Source: Umezawaea sp036375055 (lineage in GTDB: Bacteria > Actinomycetota > Actinomycetes > Mycobacteriales > Pseudonocardiaceae). From it: 64,000 nt of DNA. Positions 15,441 to 23,259 of the stretch are shown one piece after another. The DNA is taken from the NCBI RefSeq assembly GCF_036375055.1, contig NZ_DASUSQ010000011.1, positions 1-64,000 on the forward strand, read 5' to 3'. The translations under genes and the position numbers were made by a program. The notes beneath the pieces are model-generated. The model was given only the letters and a program-made list of their open reading frames with translations, was not told the DNA's origin and made no database searches. Numbering within the stretch: position 1 is the stretch's first letter; each line of letters begins with the position of its first letter.

Positions 15441-16103
15441 ATGTGGCTATTGCGACCGCCGGGCGTGTACCGGCCCCAGGACGACACCCGGCTCCTGGCC
15501 GGGGCATTGGCGAAGGCGGCCGTTCCGGCGGGCGGGAGAGCCCTGGACATCTGCGCGGGCACGGGCGCGCTGGCCATCGCGGCGGCCCGCGCCGGTGCGG
15601 CGAGCGTGGTCGCGACCGACGTGTCCCGGCGCGCCGTCGTGGCGACCGCGCTCAACGCGCGGCTGCACCGGGTCCCGGTGCGCGCGCAGCACGGCGACTT
15701 CGCCGACCTGGTCGGCGGGCGGCCGTTCGACCTCGTGCTGGCGAACCCGCCCTACGTGCCGTGCGGCGATCCCGCCGAACCGCGCGGCCGGGACCGGGCG
15801 TGGGACGCCGGGCCTCGGGGGCGGGCGGTGCTGGACCGGTTGTGCGCGGTGCTGCCGCTGCTGCTCGCCGAGGGCGGGACGGCGCTGGTCGTGCACTCCG
15901 GGCTGTGCGGGACGGCCACCACGCTGGACCAGCTCAGGGGCGGCGGTCTGAAGGCGTCGGTGGTCGAGCGGCGGACCGTTCCCTTCGGACCGGTCCTGCG
16001 CGGCCGCGCGGCCTGGCTGGAGGACAGTGGACTCGTCGAACCCGGACAGCGGACCGAGGAACTGGTGGTGATCCGTGCCGACCGAAGCGCACGCCCGTCC
16101 TGA
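15441..16103 (+). CDS. HemK2/PrmC-like class I methyltransferase
   Basis: A 220-residue SAM-dependent methyltransferase. Motif I is ALDICAGTGALAIAAARAG, and the catalytic NPPY motif (LVLANPPYVPCG) marks the N5-glutamine methyltransferase group. It lacks the N-terminal helical domain of true PrmC and is about the size of HemK2/MTQ2. The natural target could be a Gln-containing protein such as a release factor, but in actinobacteria this short form typically travels with a CDGSH protein and a heme-oxygenase-like protein, exactly as here, and its substrate is not established. The 3' end overlaps the CDGSH gene by 29 bp. Confidence 0.83.
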   Translation: MWLLRPPGVYRPQDDTRLLAGALAKAAVPAGGRALDICAGTGALAIAAARAGAASVVATDVSRRAVVATALNARLHRVPVRAQHGDFADLVGGRPFDLVLANPPYVPCGDPAEPRGRDRAWDAGPRGRAVLDRLCAVLPLLLAEGGTALVVHSGLCGTATTLDQLRGGGLKASVVERRTVPFGPVLRGRAAWLEDSGLVEPGQRTEELVVIRADRSARPS

Positions 16104-16320
16104 CCGACCCCGCAGGGTCGTCGTCGTGCCCGGTGGGCCCGTCCTGGTGGACGGGCCCGTGGAGCTGGTCGGGGACGACGGCACCGCCGTCGTCTCCGAC
16201 CGGTTCGTCGTGGCGGTGTGCGCCTGCCGCCGCAGCAAGCGCTACCCGTTCTGCGACACCAGCCACCGGCGGCGCGTCCGGACCGCTCAGAGCGGTCCGG
16301 ACGAGTCCGGCAACGGCTGA
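16075..16320 (+). CDS. CDGSH iron-sulfur domain protein
   Basis: An 81-residue protein with one CDGSH domain: CACRRSKRYPFCDTSH supplies the three Cys and one His that hold a [2Fe-2S] cluster, with Thr in place of Gly in CDGSH. No membrane anchor. GTG 16075 lies inside the end of the methyltransferase gene, indicating coupling. The 3' end overlaps the convergent heme-oxygenase-like gene by 34 bp. A role in electron transfer or cluster delivery within this iron group is inferred. Confidence 0.88.
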   Translation: MPTEAHARPDRPRRVVVVPGGPVLVDGPVELVGDDGTAVVSDRFVVAVCACRRSKRYPFCDTSHRRRVRTAQSGPDESGNG

Positions 16321-17315
16321 CGCAGCGAACTCCGGCCCGCCGACCACGCCCCGAGCAGGTGGTCGGCGAGCCGCTGTTCGAGCAGTTCGGTGGCCTGGAC
16401 CCCGAAGACGACGTCGGCGGTCAGCTCGGGCTCGCGCTCCAGCAGGTCGCCGATGACGTCGCGGCGCATGACCTGCTCGTGCACGGCGTCCGCCTCGACG
16501 TGCTCGGTGAAGAACCGGGTGCAGGCCTCCCCCGCCCCCAGCCGCTCCAGCGCCTTCGCCATCCGCTGCGCGCTGGGGGCGGTGGTGATCTCGGCCGCGG
16601 CGAAGTGGCCCACGAGCGCGCCGCGCAGCCTCCGGTGCAGACCGAACATCGACATCAGGTTCACCGCGGCGGGCACGTGGGCCGTCACCCGGTCGAGGTA
16701 GTGCAGGTAGCCGGATGACAGGTCCGCGGCCTCCAGGAGGTCGGCGAACAGCCTGGAGTGCATGTCCTCCGCCCGCCCGCCGCCGAACTCGTCGAACTCC
16801 ACGGCCACGAGCGCCGCCTTGGCCCTGCCCTGCAACCGCGGGATCACCCAGGCGTGCGGGTCGGCCTCCTTGAGGTGGTAGATCGACCGGTGGACCAGGT
16901 ACTCGCGAAGCTGCCACCACTCACCCGCGTCCCGCAGGTGGTGGCTCACGCCCGCGCCGTCCACCGGCTCCACCAGCAGCGCGTCCAGCACCCCCGCGAG
17001 GTCGTCACCGCCCTCGACACCGGCCCTCAGCTCGCGCTCGAAGCCGCTCTCCAGCACCGATCGCAGCCGCAGCAGCTCCGGGTCCCACTCCCACCCCGGC
17101 GGCACCGCGTCGAAGCCGCGGTAGTGCAGCTCGTAGCAGACGTGCAGCGCGAGCTGGGCGTCGTCGCCGAGCGGGTCGGCGGCGCGGGCCCGCTCCAGCG
17201 GGAACGGCCGGTCGGACGGCTCACCCCGCAGCGCGGACACGACCGCGTCCGACAGCGGTCCTCTGGGCTCGGGCAGGACGGCCTGGCCCGAGCTGATCAC
17301 GACGGTCTCGCCCAC
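16287..17315 (-). CDS. Heme-oxygenase-like iron-containing redox enzyme
   Basis: A 342-residue all-helical protein of the 'iron-containing redox enzyme' (heme-oxygenase-like diiron oxidase, HDO) family. Acidic and His positions suited to a di-iron site occur in LALHVCYELHYRGFD, FDEFGGGRAEDMHSRLF, ALVGHFAAAEITTA and FTEHVEADAVHEQVMR. HDO enzymes perform oxidations such as fatty-acid decarboxylation, N-oxygenation or C-C cleavage; the substrate here is unknown. GTG 17315 has CGGAGG upstream. A GCAT-N15-GGGTAC SigB-like promoter lies 37 bases upstream. It converges on and overlaps the CDGSH gene, an arrangement that may couple their expression. Confidence 0.83.
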   Translation of the reverse strand: MGETVVISSGQAVLPEPRGPLSDAVVSALRGEPSDRPFPLERARAADPLGDDAQLALHVCYELHYRGFDAVPPGWEWDPELLRLRSVLESGFERELRAGVEGGDDLAGVLDALLVEPVDGAGVSHHLRDAGEWWQLREYLVHRSIYHLKEADPHAWVIPRLQGRAKAALVAVEFDEFGGGRAEDMHSRLFADLLEAADLSSGYLHYLDRVTAHVPAAVNLMSMFGLHRRLRGALVGHFAAAEITTAPSAQRMAKALERLGAGEACTRFFTEHVEADAVHEQVMRRDVIGDLLEREPELTADVVFGVQATELLEQRLADHLLGAWSAGRSSLRQPLPDSSGPL

Positions 17316-17351
17316 GGTGCCTCCGGGTTGTGCGGGTCAACGGCCCGCCGG

Positions 17352-17376
17352 GTACCCGGTCCGGTCCGGGTCATGC
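17352..17376 (-). promoter_or_regulatory. SigB-like promoter (GCAT-N15-GGGTAC)
   Basis: Minus-strand GCAT, 15 bases, GGGTAC, upstream of the heme-oxygenase-like gene. The -35 part falls within the duplicated 3' end of the YbdK gene. Confidence 0.5.
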
Positions 17377-17438
17377 GGGCGACGCCGTGCGCCCCGCCAC
17401 GTCGGGGTCATGCGGGTGACGCCGTGCGCCCGGCCACG
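17371..17438. repeat. Duplicated 3' end of the YbdK gene including its stop codon
   Basis: TCATGCGGGTGACGCCGTGC (17408-17427, the stop and last codons of the YbdK gene read on plus) continues to 17438 and recurs 37 bp further downstream of the gene at 17371-17401, with two mismatches over 31 bases. Confidence 0.88.
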
Positions 17439-18508
17439 AGGTCGACCGCGGCGGGCAGCCCGTGGACGGCCGCGGCCCGCTGCCGCTCGGCCCCGGTGCC
17501 GTCGGCGAGGACCTCCTTCACCAGCCTCCGCAGCGGCACGTCGTCACCGGTGTCCTCCATCGCCTCCGCGACGTGGTCCAGCAGCGCCGACACCAGGTCC
17601 TCGGCGGGCACGGCACGGGCCTCCAGCACGTCGACGCCCGGCCCGGTCGTCCCGTACCGCGCCGCCGACCACACGGCGGACGCCGCGACCTGGGGATCGA
17701 TCTCGGGGCCCTCCACGCCGCGGTCCAGGTCGGCCAGCGCGGTGCGCACCAGCGCACGGGTCAGCCCGGCCTGGAGCACGGCCGCGCCGACCGTCGGCGC
17801 GGTGTCGGCCGCGCGCACCTCGACCGTGGGGAACGCGGGCGACGGGCGGGCGAGCCAGAAGCTCATGCGCGGGTCGACCAGCACCCCGCAGTCGACCAGC
17901 CGCGCGACCTCGGCGTCGTGGTCGGCGGCCGACGCGAACCGCGGCGGCAGGCCGGAGCCGGGGAACGCCGCCTGGCGGACCATCCGCCAGCTCCCGTACC
18001 CGGTGTCGCGCCCGCCGCCGAACGGGGAGTTCACCGACAGCGCCAGCAGCGTCGGCAGCCACGGCCGCAGGTGCCCGATCACGGCGACCGCGGTGTCGCG
18101 GTCGGGCACCCCCACGTGCACGTGGCAGCCGCACGACTCGTAGCCGTCGACCACGCCGCGGTACCGGTCCGCGACGGCGGTGAAGCGGGCTCCGGGGGTG
18201 ATCAGGACGTCGGGTCCGGGCAGGGGCGGTGTCCCCGCCGCGAGGAGCAGGGCGTCCTCCTCGCGGGCGGCGAGCCCGAGGCGCTCCCGGCCCGACAGCA
18301 GGTGCCCCCGCAGCTCGCCCAGGTCGCGGCAGACCCCCGTGGAGGCCTCCACCTGGGAGTTCAGCAGCTCGGCGTGCACCAGGCCCGGTCCGTCGCGGCG
18401 GACCCGGCCCAGCACGGCGGGTGCCCTCGGCACGGTCCACCGGGACACCCGGTCCGCGAGCAGGAACTCCTCCTCGACGCCGATCGTGACGCCACCGCGG
18501 TCGGTCAC
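17408..18508 (-). CDS. YbdK-type carboxylate-amine ligase (GCS2 family)
   Basis: A 366-residue ATP-dependent ligase of the glutamate-cysteine-ligase family 2. The opening TIGVEEEFLLAD carries the Glu-Glu-Glu metal site, and CGCHVHVGVPD, LALSVNSPFGGGRDTGYGSW and VEVRAADTAPTVG match later conserved blocks. Members join an amino acid to Cys or another amine; YbdK itself has weak gamma-glutamyl-cysteine ligase activity, and actinobacteria may use such enzymes in low-molecular-weight thiol metabolism. GTG 18508 overlaps the DUF4383 stop by four bases (GTGA), so the two form an operon. The 3' end is duplicated downstream, a repeated oddity of this window. Confidence 0.85.
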   Translation of the reverse strand: MTDRGGVTIGVEEEFLLADRVSRWTVPRAPAVLGRVRRDGPGLVHAELLNSQVEASTGVCRDLGELRGHLLSGRERLGLAAREEDALLLAAGTPPLPGPDVLITPGARFTAVADRYRGVVDGYESCGCHVHVGVPDRDTAVAVIGHLRPWLPTLLALSVNSPFGGGRDTGYGSWRMVRQAAFPGSGLPPRFASAADHDAEVARLVDCGVLVDPRMSFWLARPSPAFPTVEVRAADTAPTVGAAVLQAGLTRALVRTALADLDRGVEGPEIDPQVAASAVWSAARYGTTGPGVDVLEARAVPAEDLVSALLDHVAEAMEDTGDDVPLRRLVKEVLADGTGAERQRAAAVHGLPAAVDLVAGRTASPA

Positions 18509-19005
18509 TCCGGCACCCGGTCCGGGTCGGGGTACTGGCCCCTCGACCGCTCGGCCGCCGTGCCCGCGACGCCGAGCAGCACCATGCCGGCGCCGAGCCC
18601 GAGGTGCAGCCAGTTGTCGGCGACGTTGAACGGGACGACGTTGGCGGCCATGTGCTCGCCGACGGCCGAGCCGTAGACCCACAGCAGCAGGTAGACGCCT
18701 CCGCCGACCACCAGGTAGGCCCGCGCGGGGCCGCGGGTCCTGGCTGCGAGCAGCCCGAGGACGCCGAACAGCAGGTGCACCAGGTTGTGCAGGACCGACA
18801 CGGCGAACACGCCGAACAGCAGCGCGCCGGAGTGGGGTCCCGCGAAGGTCATCTCGCCGAAGTCCGCCGTGACGCCGGGCACGAAGCCCAGCACGCCGAC
18901 CAGGAGGAAGACGGCCCCGACGAACAGGGCGAACGACTGGACGGGGCGGCGGCGCTCGCGCGTGGCCGCCGCCACGCGCGCGTGGGGTGTGCGGTTCTGG
19001 TCCAT
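18505..19005 (-). CDS. DUF4383 four-helix membrane protein
   Basis: A 166-residue protein with four membrane segments. The family core LVGVLGFVPGV, SVLHNLVHLLFGVLGL and VADNWLHLGLGAGMVLLGV is clear; the His residues in LHNLVHLLFG and NWLHL could bind metal or haem, but this is not established. Function unknown; family members are often stress-linked. It leads an operon with the YbdK ligase (4-bp overlap). A paralogue at 22747-23202 shares the same layout. No clear promoter box directly upstream. Confidence 0.85.
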   Translation of the reverse strand: MDQNRTPHARVAAATRERRRPVQSFALFVGAVFLLVGVLGFVPGVTADFGEMTFAGPHSGALLFGVFAVSVLHNLVHLLFGVLGLLAARTRGPARAYLVVGGGVYLLLWVYGSAVGEHMAANVVPFNVADNWLHLGLGAGMVLLGVAGTAAERSRGQYPDPDRVPE

Positions 19006-19053
19006 GGTCCGGGGATAACCCGGAGCGGCGGCTCGGAACCCGGCGGGCGACCT

Positions 19054-19077
19054 GTTTGTGCCGACGCGATCGGGGTA
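19054..19077 (+). promoter_or_regulatory. SigB-like promoter (GTTT-N15-GGGTA)
   Basis: GTTTGTGCC..., 15-base spacer, GGGTAG. Same core and spacing as the promoter of the second DUF4383 gene (22673-22696). It reads into a small frameshifted gene starting at GTG 19088. Confidence 0.55.
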
Positions 19078-19087
19078 GCCGCCCGCC

Positions 19088-19293
19088 GTGCGCACCGAAC
19101 GGGATCGAGACCCGGAGCAGGCCTGCCGCAACGCGGGCCGGGCCGCGCCCCGCCCGCGGAGGAGGGCACGAGCACCGACGACGACGCGCCGCCGGGCCGC
19201 GCCGACACCGGGTCGACGCGCTCGGAGGCCGGCCCCACCGGGACCGTCGGCGCCTCCGACCACCCGGTCGCCGACGACGCCGACCGCGGGTGA
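19088..19293 (+). pseudogene. Small acidic gene with apparent frameshift
   Basis: From GTG 19088 the frame MRTERDRDPEQACRNAGRA looks coding, then codon bias jumps to another frame near 19150 (EEGTSTDDDAPPGRADTGS ... DDADRG, stop at 19291-19293), where nearly every codon ends in G or C. Joining the two would give a disordered acidic protein of about 68 residues. Either one indel broke it or there is a sequencing error. A SigB-like promoter lies 11 bases upstream, implying a nearly leaderless mRNA. No known family. Confidence 0.45.
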
Positions 19294-19487
19294 CGGCGGC
19301 GCACCCGGCTCCGGGCACAGGCGGACGTCACCCCCGGTCACCGACGACCCCGAACGCCGGTGACGCCCTGGAGCACCCGGCTCCGGGCACGCGCGGACGT
19401 CACCCCCGGTCACCGACGATCCCGACCGCGAGCGACGGCGGCGCACCCGGCTTCAGGCACGCGCGGGCGTCACCCCCGGTCGGCGGT
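19262..19487. repeat. 70-bp tandem repeats spanning gene 3' ends
   Basis: Units begin at 19262, 19332, 19403 and 19473 (partial), 70-71 bp apart, each with ...CCCGGTCxCCGACGA...GCACCCGGCTCCGGGCAC...GACGTCA. Unit 1 carries the stop of the small plus-strand gene; the last unit is the 3' end and stop codon of the minus-strand ankyrin gene. The CCCGG-CT-CCGGG part of each unit can form a small hairpin. Confidence 0.85.
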
Positions 19488-19868
19488 GAGCAGCTCCAGC
19501 ATGTCCGGCAGGTCGAAGAACCGAGCGATGTCGAGCGCCGACCGACCGCCGAGGGCCGGGTCTGCGCCCGCGGCCAGCAGCGCGGTCACGCTCTCCGTGG
19601 ACCGGCGGAACACCGCGGCGCCGAGCGCGGTCTGGCCGCGGTCGTTCACCCGCGCGGTGTCCGCGCCGCGGTCGAGCAGCGCCCGGACCGACTCGGGGTG
19701 GTCGTGGTAGGCGGCGAGGATCAGCAGGGAGTCCCCCGCGCCGCTGGTGAGGTTGACCGGAACGCCCCCGTCCACGGCCTCGGCCAGCCGGGCGGTGTCG
19801 CCCTCGCGCGCGAGGTCGAGGATGGAGCGCAGGAAGTCGAGTTCGGCGTCCGTCAGTGCTTCTGCCAC
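19470..19868 (-). CDS. Ankyrin-repeat protein next to catalase
   Basis: A 132-residue protein with about three ankyrin repeats: GDSLLILAAYHDHPESVRAL, then GQTALGAAVFRRSTESVTAL, and GRSALDIARFFDLPDMLELL. An N-terminal helix precedes them. No signal peptide. Ankyrin proteins are found next to catalase genes in several bacteria (AnkB supports KatB in Pseudomonas aeruginosa), so a role in catalase assembly or protection is plausible. It is divergent from catR-catA across a 76-bp AT-richer gap. Start GTG 19868. Confidence 0.82.
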   Translation of the reverse strand: MAEALTDAELDFLRSILDLAREGDTARLAEAVDGGVPVNLTSGAGDSLLILAAYHDHPESVRALLDRGADTARVNDRGQTALGAAVFRRSTESVTALLAAGADPALGGRSALDIARFFDLPDMLELLTADRG

Positions 19869-19944
19869 GGGGAAACCTTACTGGACAACGACATTCGGCG
19901 CCGCTTGAGTTGCACGATTCCAGTTCTTGCGTTTCCATCGGGGT

Positions 19945-20397
19945 ATGCCGGAAAGGACACCGGACTCCCGATTGCGCACAGCGGGCCTGCGCGTCACCAA
20001 GCCGCGCACGGCCATCCTGCTCGTGCTCGACGGAGCTGCGGTCGAGCACGAGCACCTGACCGCCGCGCAGGTGGCGGAACGGGCCAGAACCCTGCTGGGG
20101 CGGGGTTTGTCGGTCCAGGCCGTCTACGACTGCCTGGACGCGCTGACCGGCAGGGGCGTCATCCGCCGGATCGAACCGGCGGGGCACCCGATGCGGTACG
20201 AGGCGAGGGTCGGTGACAACCACCACCACCTGGTCTGCCGGGATTGCGGCAGGACGACCGACGTGGACTGCGCCATCGGTGCCGCACCGTGCCTGTCCCC
20301 GTCGCAGCACTCCGGTTTCGTCGTCGACGAGGCGGAGATCACGTTCTGGGGCTCCTGCCCCGACTGCGCGCAGTCGGCCGGTGAACGACACCGGTGA
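19945..20397 (+). CDS. catR: Fur-family peroxide regulator (CatR-like)
   Basis: A 150-residue Fur/PerR-type regulator. The winged helix includes LTAAQVAERARTLLGRGLSV and QAVYDCLDALTGRGVIRR; the regulatory site has HHHLVCRDCGRTTDVDC and a C-terminal CPDC pair for structural zinc. It lies 29 bp upstream of a monofunctional catalase, the arrangement of catR-catA in Streptomyces coelicolor, where CatR represses both genes until peroxide oxidises it. ATG 19945 has no ribosome site and is close to its likely promoter, so the mRNA may be leaderless. Operator not resolved, though 19869-19944 is AT-richer than its surroundings. Confidence 0.87.
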   Translation: MPERTPDSRLRTAGLRVTKPRTAILLVLDGAAVEHEHLTAAQVAERARTLLGRGLSVQAVYDCLDALTGRGVIRRIEPAGHPMRYEARVGDNHHHLVCRDCGRTTDVDCAIGAAPCLSPSQHSGFVVDEAEITFWGSCPDCAQSAGERHR

Positions 20398-20426
20398 CCA
20401 CCGAGAATCTCCACGAGAGGCGCACG

Positions 20427-22088
20427 ATGACCACCGCATCCTCGCAACAACCCCGGTCCGGTGCTGATCGGCCGGTGCTGACCAACCGCCAGGGGCACGC
20501 GGTCCACGACAACCAGAACTCGCGCACCATCGGCGCCCGCGGACCCGCGACCCTGGAGAACTACCAGTTCCTGGAGAAGATCAGCCACTTCGACCGCGAA
20601 CGCATCCCGGAGCGCGTCGTGCACGCGCGCGGTGCGACGGCGTTCGGCTTCTTCGAGGCCTACGGGACCGTCGGCGACGAGCCGATCTCCCGCTACACCA
20701 GGGCGAAGCTGTTCCAGGAGAAGGGCAAGCGCACGGACGTGGCGGTGCGGTTCTCCACCGTCGCGGGTGGCCGCGACTCCTCCGAGGTCGCCCGCGACCC
20801 GCGCGGCTTCGCGGTGAAGTTCTACACCGAGGACGGCAACTGGGACCTCGTCGGCAACAACCTCGGGGTCTTCTTCATCCGCGACGCCGTCAAGTTCCCG
20901 GACTTCATCCACTCGCAGAAGCCCGACCCGGTGACGTTCGAGCGCCAGGACCCGAACCGCGCGTTCGACTTCCTCAGCCAGACGCCGGAAGCGCTGCACA
21001 TGGTCACGCTGGTGTTCAGCCCCAGGGGGATCCCGGCGAGCTACCGCACCCAGCAGGGCTTCGGCGTGAACACCTACCGCTGGGTGAACGCGGCGGGCGA
21101 CACCAAGCTGGTGAAGTACCACTGGACGCCCGCGCTGGGCGTCAAGTCCTACACGGCGCAGGACGCGGCGAACGTCCAGGCGACCGACCTCGGCTCGCAC
21201 ACCCGCGACCTGTACGAGGCGATCGAGCGCGGCGAGCACCCCGAGTGGGAGCTGTCCGTGCAGCTGATGGACGACCACGACCACCCCGAACTCGACTTCG
21301 ACCCGTTGGACGACACCAAGGTGTGGCCGGAGGAGGTGTTCCCGCTGCGCAAGGTCGGCCGCATGGTCCTCGACCGGGCACCGGAGAACTTCTTCACCGA
21401 CAACGAGCAGATCGCGTTCGGCACCGGTGTCCTGGTCGACGGGCTGGACTTCTCCGACGACAAGATGCTGGTGGGCCGCACGTTCAGCTACAGCGACACC
21501 CAGCGCTACCGCGTCGGTCCGAACTACCTGCAACTGCCGGTCAACGCCCCGAGGACCAGGGTCGCGACGAACCAGCGCGACGGGCAGATGGCCTACGGCG
21601 TGGACCTCGGCGAGGGCCAGAACCCGCACGTGAACTACGAACCGTCCATCCTGGGTGGACTCCGCGAGTCGGAGCGCCCCGCCCACGACGAGATCGGCCC
21701 GGAGATCAGCGGCAGGCTCACCCGCGCGCGCATCCCGCGCACCAACGACTACCAGCAGGCGGGCGAGCGCTACCTGCTGTCCGAGCAGTGGGAGCGCGAC
21801 GACCTGGTGGCCAACCTGGTCGACGCGCTCGGCCAGTGCGACCGACCCATCCAGGAGCGCATGGTGTGGCACCTGCTGATGGCGGAGGACGAGCTCGGCC
21901 TGCGCGTGGGCGAGGGCCTCGGCATCACCCCGGACGACGTCCGGGGGCTGGAGCCGCTGGCCACGCAGGTGCTGTCCGAGGAGGAGCGGAACCGCGCGGC
22001 CAACCTCGGCAAGAACGGCCCGCGTGACGTGACGGGCCGGGAGATGACGCACTGCGTGCCGAACGAGCACGTCGAGGTGACCCGCTAG
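20427..22088 (+). CDS. catA: Monofunctional haem catalase
   Basis: A 553-residue clade-type catalase. The distal His lies in RIPERVVHARGATAFGFFEA, the distal Asn in WDLVGNNLGVFFIRD, and the proximal Tyr in FSYSDTQRYRVGPNYLQLP. It disproportionates hydrogen peroxide in the cytosol. Length and the C-terminal extension resemble small-subunit catalases slightly lengthened. I chose ATG 20427 (GAGAGG six bases upstream) over GTG 20394, which overlaps catR. Co-transcribed with catR and probably controlled by it. A perfect 15-bp hairpin follows. Confidence 0.93.
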   Translation: MTTASSQQPRSGADRPVLTNRQGHAVHDNQNSRTIGARGPATLENYQFLEKISHFDRERIPERVVHARGATAFGFFEAYGTVGDEPISRYTRAKLFQEKGKRTDVAVRFSTVAGGRDSSEVARDPRGFAVKFYTEDGNWDLVGNNLGVFFIRDAVKFPDFIHSQKPDPVTFERQDPNRAFDFLSQTPEALHMVTLVFSPRGIPASYRTQQGFGVNTYRWVNAAGDTKLVKYHWTPALGVKSYTAQDAANVQATDLGSHTRDLYEAIERGEHPEWELSVQLMDDHDHPELDFDPLDDTKVWPEEVFPLRKVGRMVLDRAPENFFTDNEQIAFGTGVLVDGLDFSDDKMLVGRTFSYSDTQRYRVGPNYLQLPVNAPRTRVATNQRDGQMAYGVDLGEGQNPHVNYEPSILGGLRESERPAHDEIGPEISGRLTRARIPRTNDYQQAGERYLLSEQWERDDLVANLVDALGQCDRPIQERMVWHLLMAEDELGLRVGEGLGITPDDVRGLEPLATQVLSEEERNRAANLGKNGPRDVTGREMTHCVPNEHVEVTR

Positions 22089-22104
22089 CGGCGGAGGACG
22101 CGGT

Positions 22105-22139
22105 CGCCGTGCGGGGAGGGTGGTCCTCCCCGCACGGCG
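22105..22139. terminator. Bidirectional hairpin terminator after catA
   Basis: 15-bp perfect arms (CGCCGTGCGGGGAGG and its complement) with a 5-base loop, between convergent catA and the DUF2795 gene. Confidence 0.88.
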
Positions 22140-22142
22140 CCC

Positions 22143-22352
22143 TCACGCGTCCCGGCTCTCGTCGATCGCGACCGCTCCCAGCACCTCGTCGAACGACCCG
22201 TAGACACCGTCCGGAACGGACCTCAGCGCGTGCACGGTGTCCTCGTCGCCGTTGTTGCGCGAGGCGTGGTCCGTCAGGTGGTCCTTGGCCGCCGGGTAGG
22301 TGACGTCGGCGAGCACCGTGCGCAGCCGGTCCACCGTGGTCGTGTCCTGCAT
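22143..22352 (-). CDS. DUF2795 small protein
   Basis: A 69-residue soluble protein. DRLRTVLADVTYPAAKDHLT and DTVHALRSVPDGVYGSFDEV match the DUF2795 domain, common in actinobacteria and often next to stress genes. Function unknown. ATG 22352 has CGAGGAGG eight bases upstream. The C-terminus is short and acidic. Confidence 0.82.
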   Translation of the reverse strand: MQDTTTVDRLRTVLADVTYPAAKDHLTDHASRNNGDEDTVHALRSVPDGVYGSFDEVLGAVAIDESRDA

Positions 22353-22672
22353 CGCTGCCTCCTCGTCGTCGGGCTTGCCGGTCGCACCCCGCTCACCCGC
22401 GACCGCGGTTCCACCGTGCGGTCCAGCGCCAGCGAGGGGCGCACACCGAGTTCACCGCGCGGCGGCTTCTCAAACAGGCGGAGCGCCTCCGCCGGACCAG
22501 GTGCGGCGCGACCAGCCCGCGGTGCGCGCTCGCGCTCGGCGGTCCCGTAGACAGCGCCACCAGCCCGACCCGCGGCGGGCGTGGAGTATTCCCGGCCGCC
22601 GGTGGTGAGCGCACAGCGCGTCCAGCGGGTCCCGTTCGTGACGGGCTGACCGGTTCGCAGGTCCGTTCGGTC
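22353..22672. other. Gene-free stretch between DUF2795 and DUF4383
   Basis: 320 bp up to the SigB-like promoter at 22673. Contains one short inverted repeat (CCCGTTCGTGACGGG, 22631-22645). No convincing coding frame. Confidence 0.45.
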
Positions 22673-22696
22673 GTTTGTCCGCTTTCGCGGCGGGTA
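22673..22696 (+). promoter_or_regulatory. SigB-like promoter (GTTT-N15-GGGTA)
   Basis: GTTT at 22673-22676, GGGTA at 22692-22696, 50 bp before the second DUF4383 start. Best-matching copy of the motif in this window. Confidence 0.6.
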
Positions 22697-22746
22697 GCCG
22701 GACGTCAGCCGTTCAACACCTTCGACGCAGAACGAGGTGACGGGCC

Positions 22747-23202
22747 ATGGCCCAGCGCAACCCCACTCCCACCACCCGCGACCGCAGTCCCGTGCGCACT
22801 GCCGCACAGGCGGTGGCAGCGGTGTTCCTGCTGGTCGGTGTCCTCGGGTTCATCCCGGGCATCACCACCGACTACGACACCATGACGTTCGCGGGCCACC
22901 ACTCCGACGCCATGCTCCTCGGCATCTTCAAGGTGTCGGTCCTGCACAACATCGTGCACCTGCTCTTCGGCGCGGCGGGCTTCGCCCTCGCCCGCACGGC
23001 GGGCGGCGCCAAGGCCTACCTGATCGGCGGTGGAGCCGTCTACCTGGTGCTCTGGCTCTACGGTCTGATCATCGACAAGGAGAGCGCCGCCAACTTCGTC
23101 CCGCTGAACGCCGCCGACGACTGGCTGCACCTCGTCCTGGGCGTCGGCATGGTCGGGCTCGGCGTCCTGCTCGGCAAGCGGGTCGCGGCGACCCCGCGCT
23201 GA
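22747..23202 (+). CDS. DUF4383 four-helix membrane protein, second copy
   Basis: A 151-residue paralogue of the 18505-19005 product: LVGVLGFIPGI, SVLHNIVHLLFGAAGF and ADDWLHLVLGVGMVGLGVLL repeat the family core, with four membrane segments and a Gly-rich fourth helix. Function unknown. Unlike the first copy it is monocistronic, with its own SigB-like promoter and a strong terminator, so the two may answer to different signals. Confidence 0.86.
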   Translation: MAQRNPTPTTRDRSPVRTAAQAVAAVFLLVGVLGFIPGITTDYDTMTFAGHHSDAMLLGIFKVSVLHNIVHLLFGAAGFALARTAGGAKAYLIGGGAVYLVLWLYGLIIDKESAANFVPLNAADDWLHLVLGVGMVGLGVLLGKRVAATPR

Positions 23203-23215
23203 CCCGGTGAGGGGC

Positions 23216-23256
23216 ACCGTCCGTCCACCGCGGGACGTCCGCGGTGGACGGACGGT
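23216..23256. terminator. Bidirectional hairpin terminator
   Basis: 18-bp perfect arms (ACCGTCCGTCCACCGCGG and its complement), 5-base loop, between the DUF4383 gene and convergent crtI. Confidence 0.9.
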
Positions 23257-23259
23257 CCG

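Noticed and set aside
19262..19487. Possible CRISPR array
   Set aside because: Units are 70 bp, adjacent and contain gene ends; there are no unique spacers and no cas genes.
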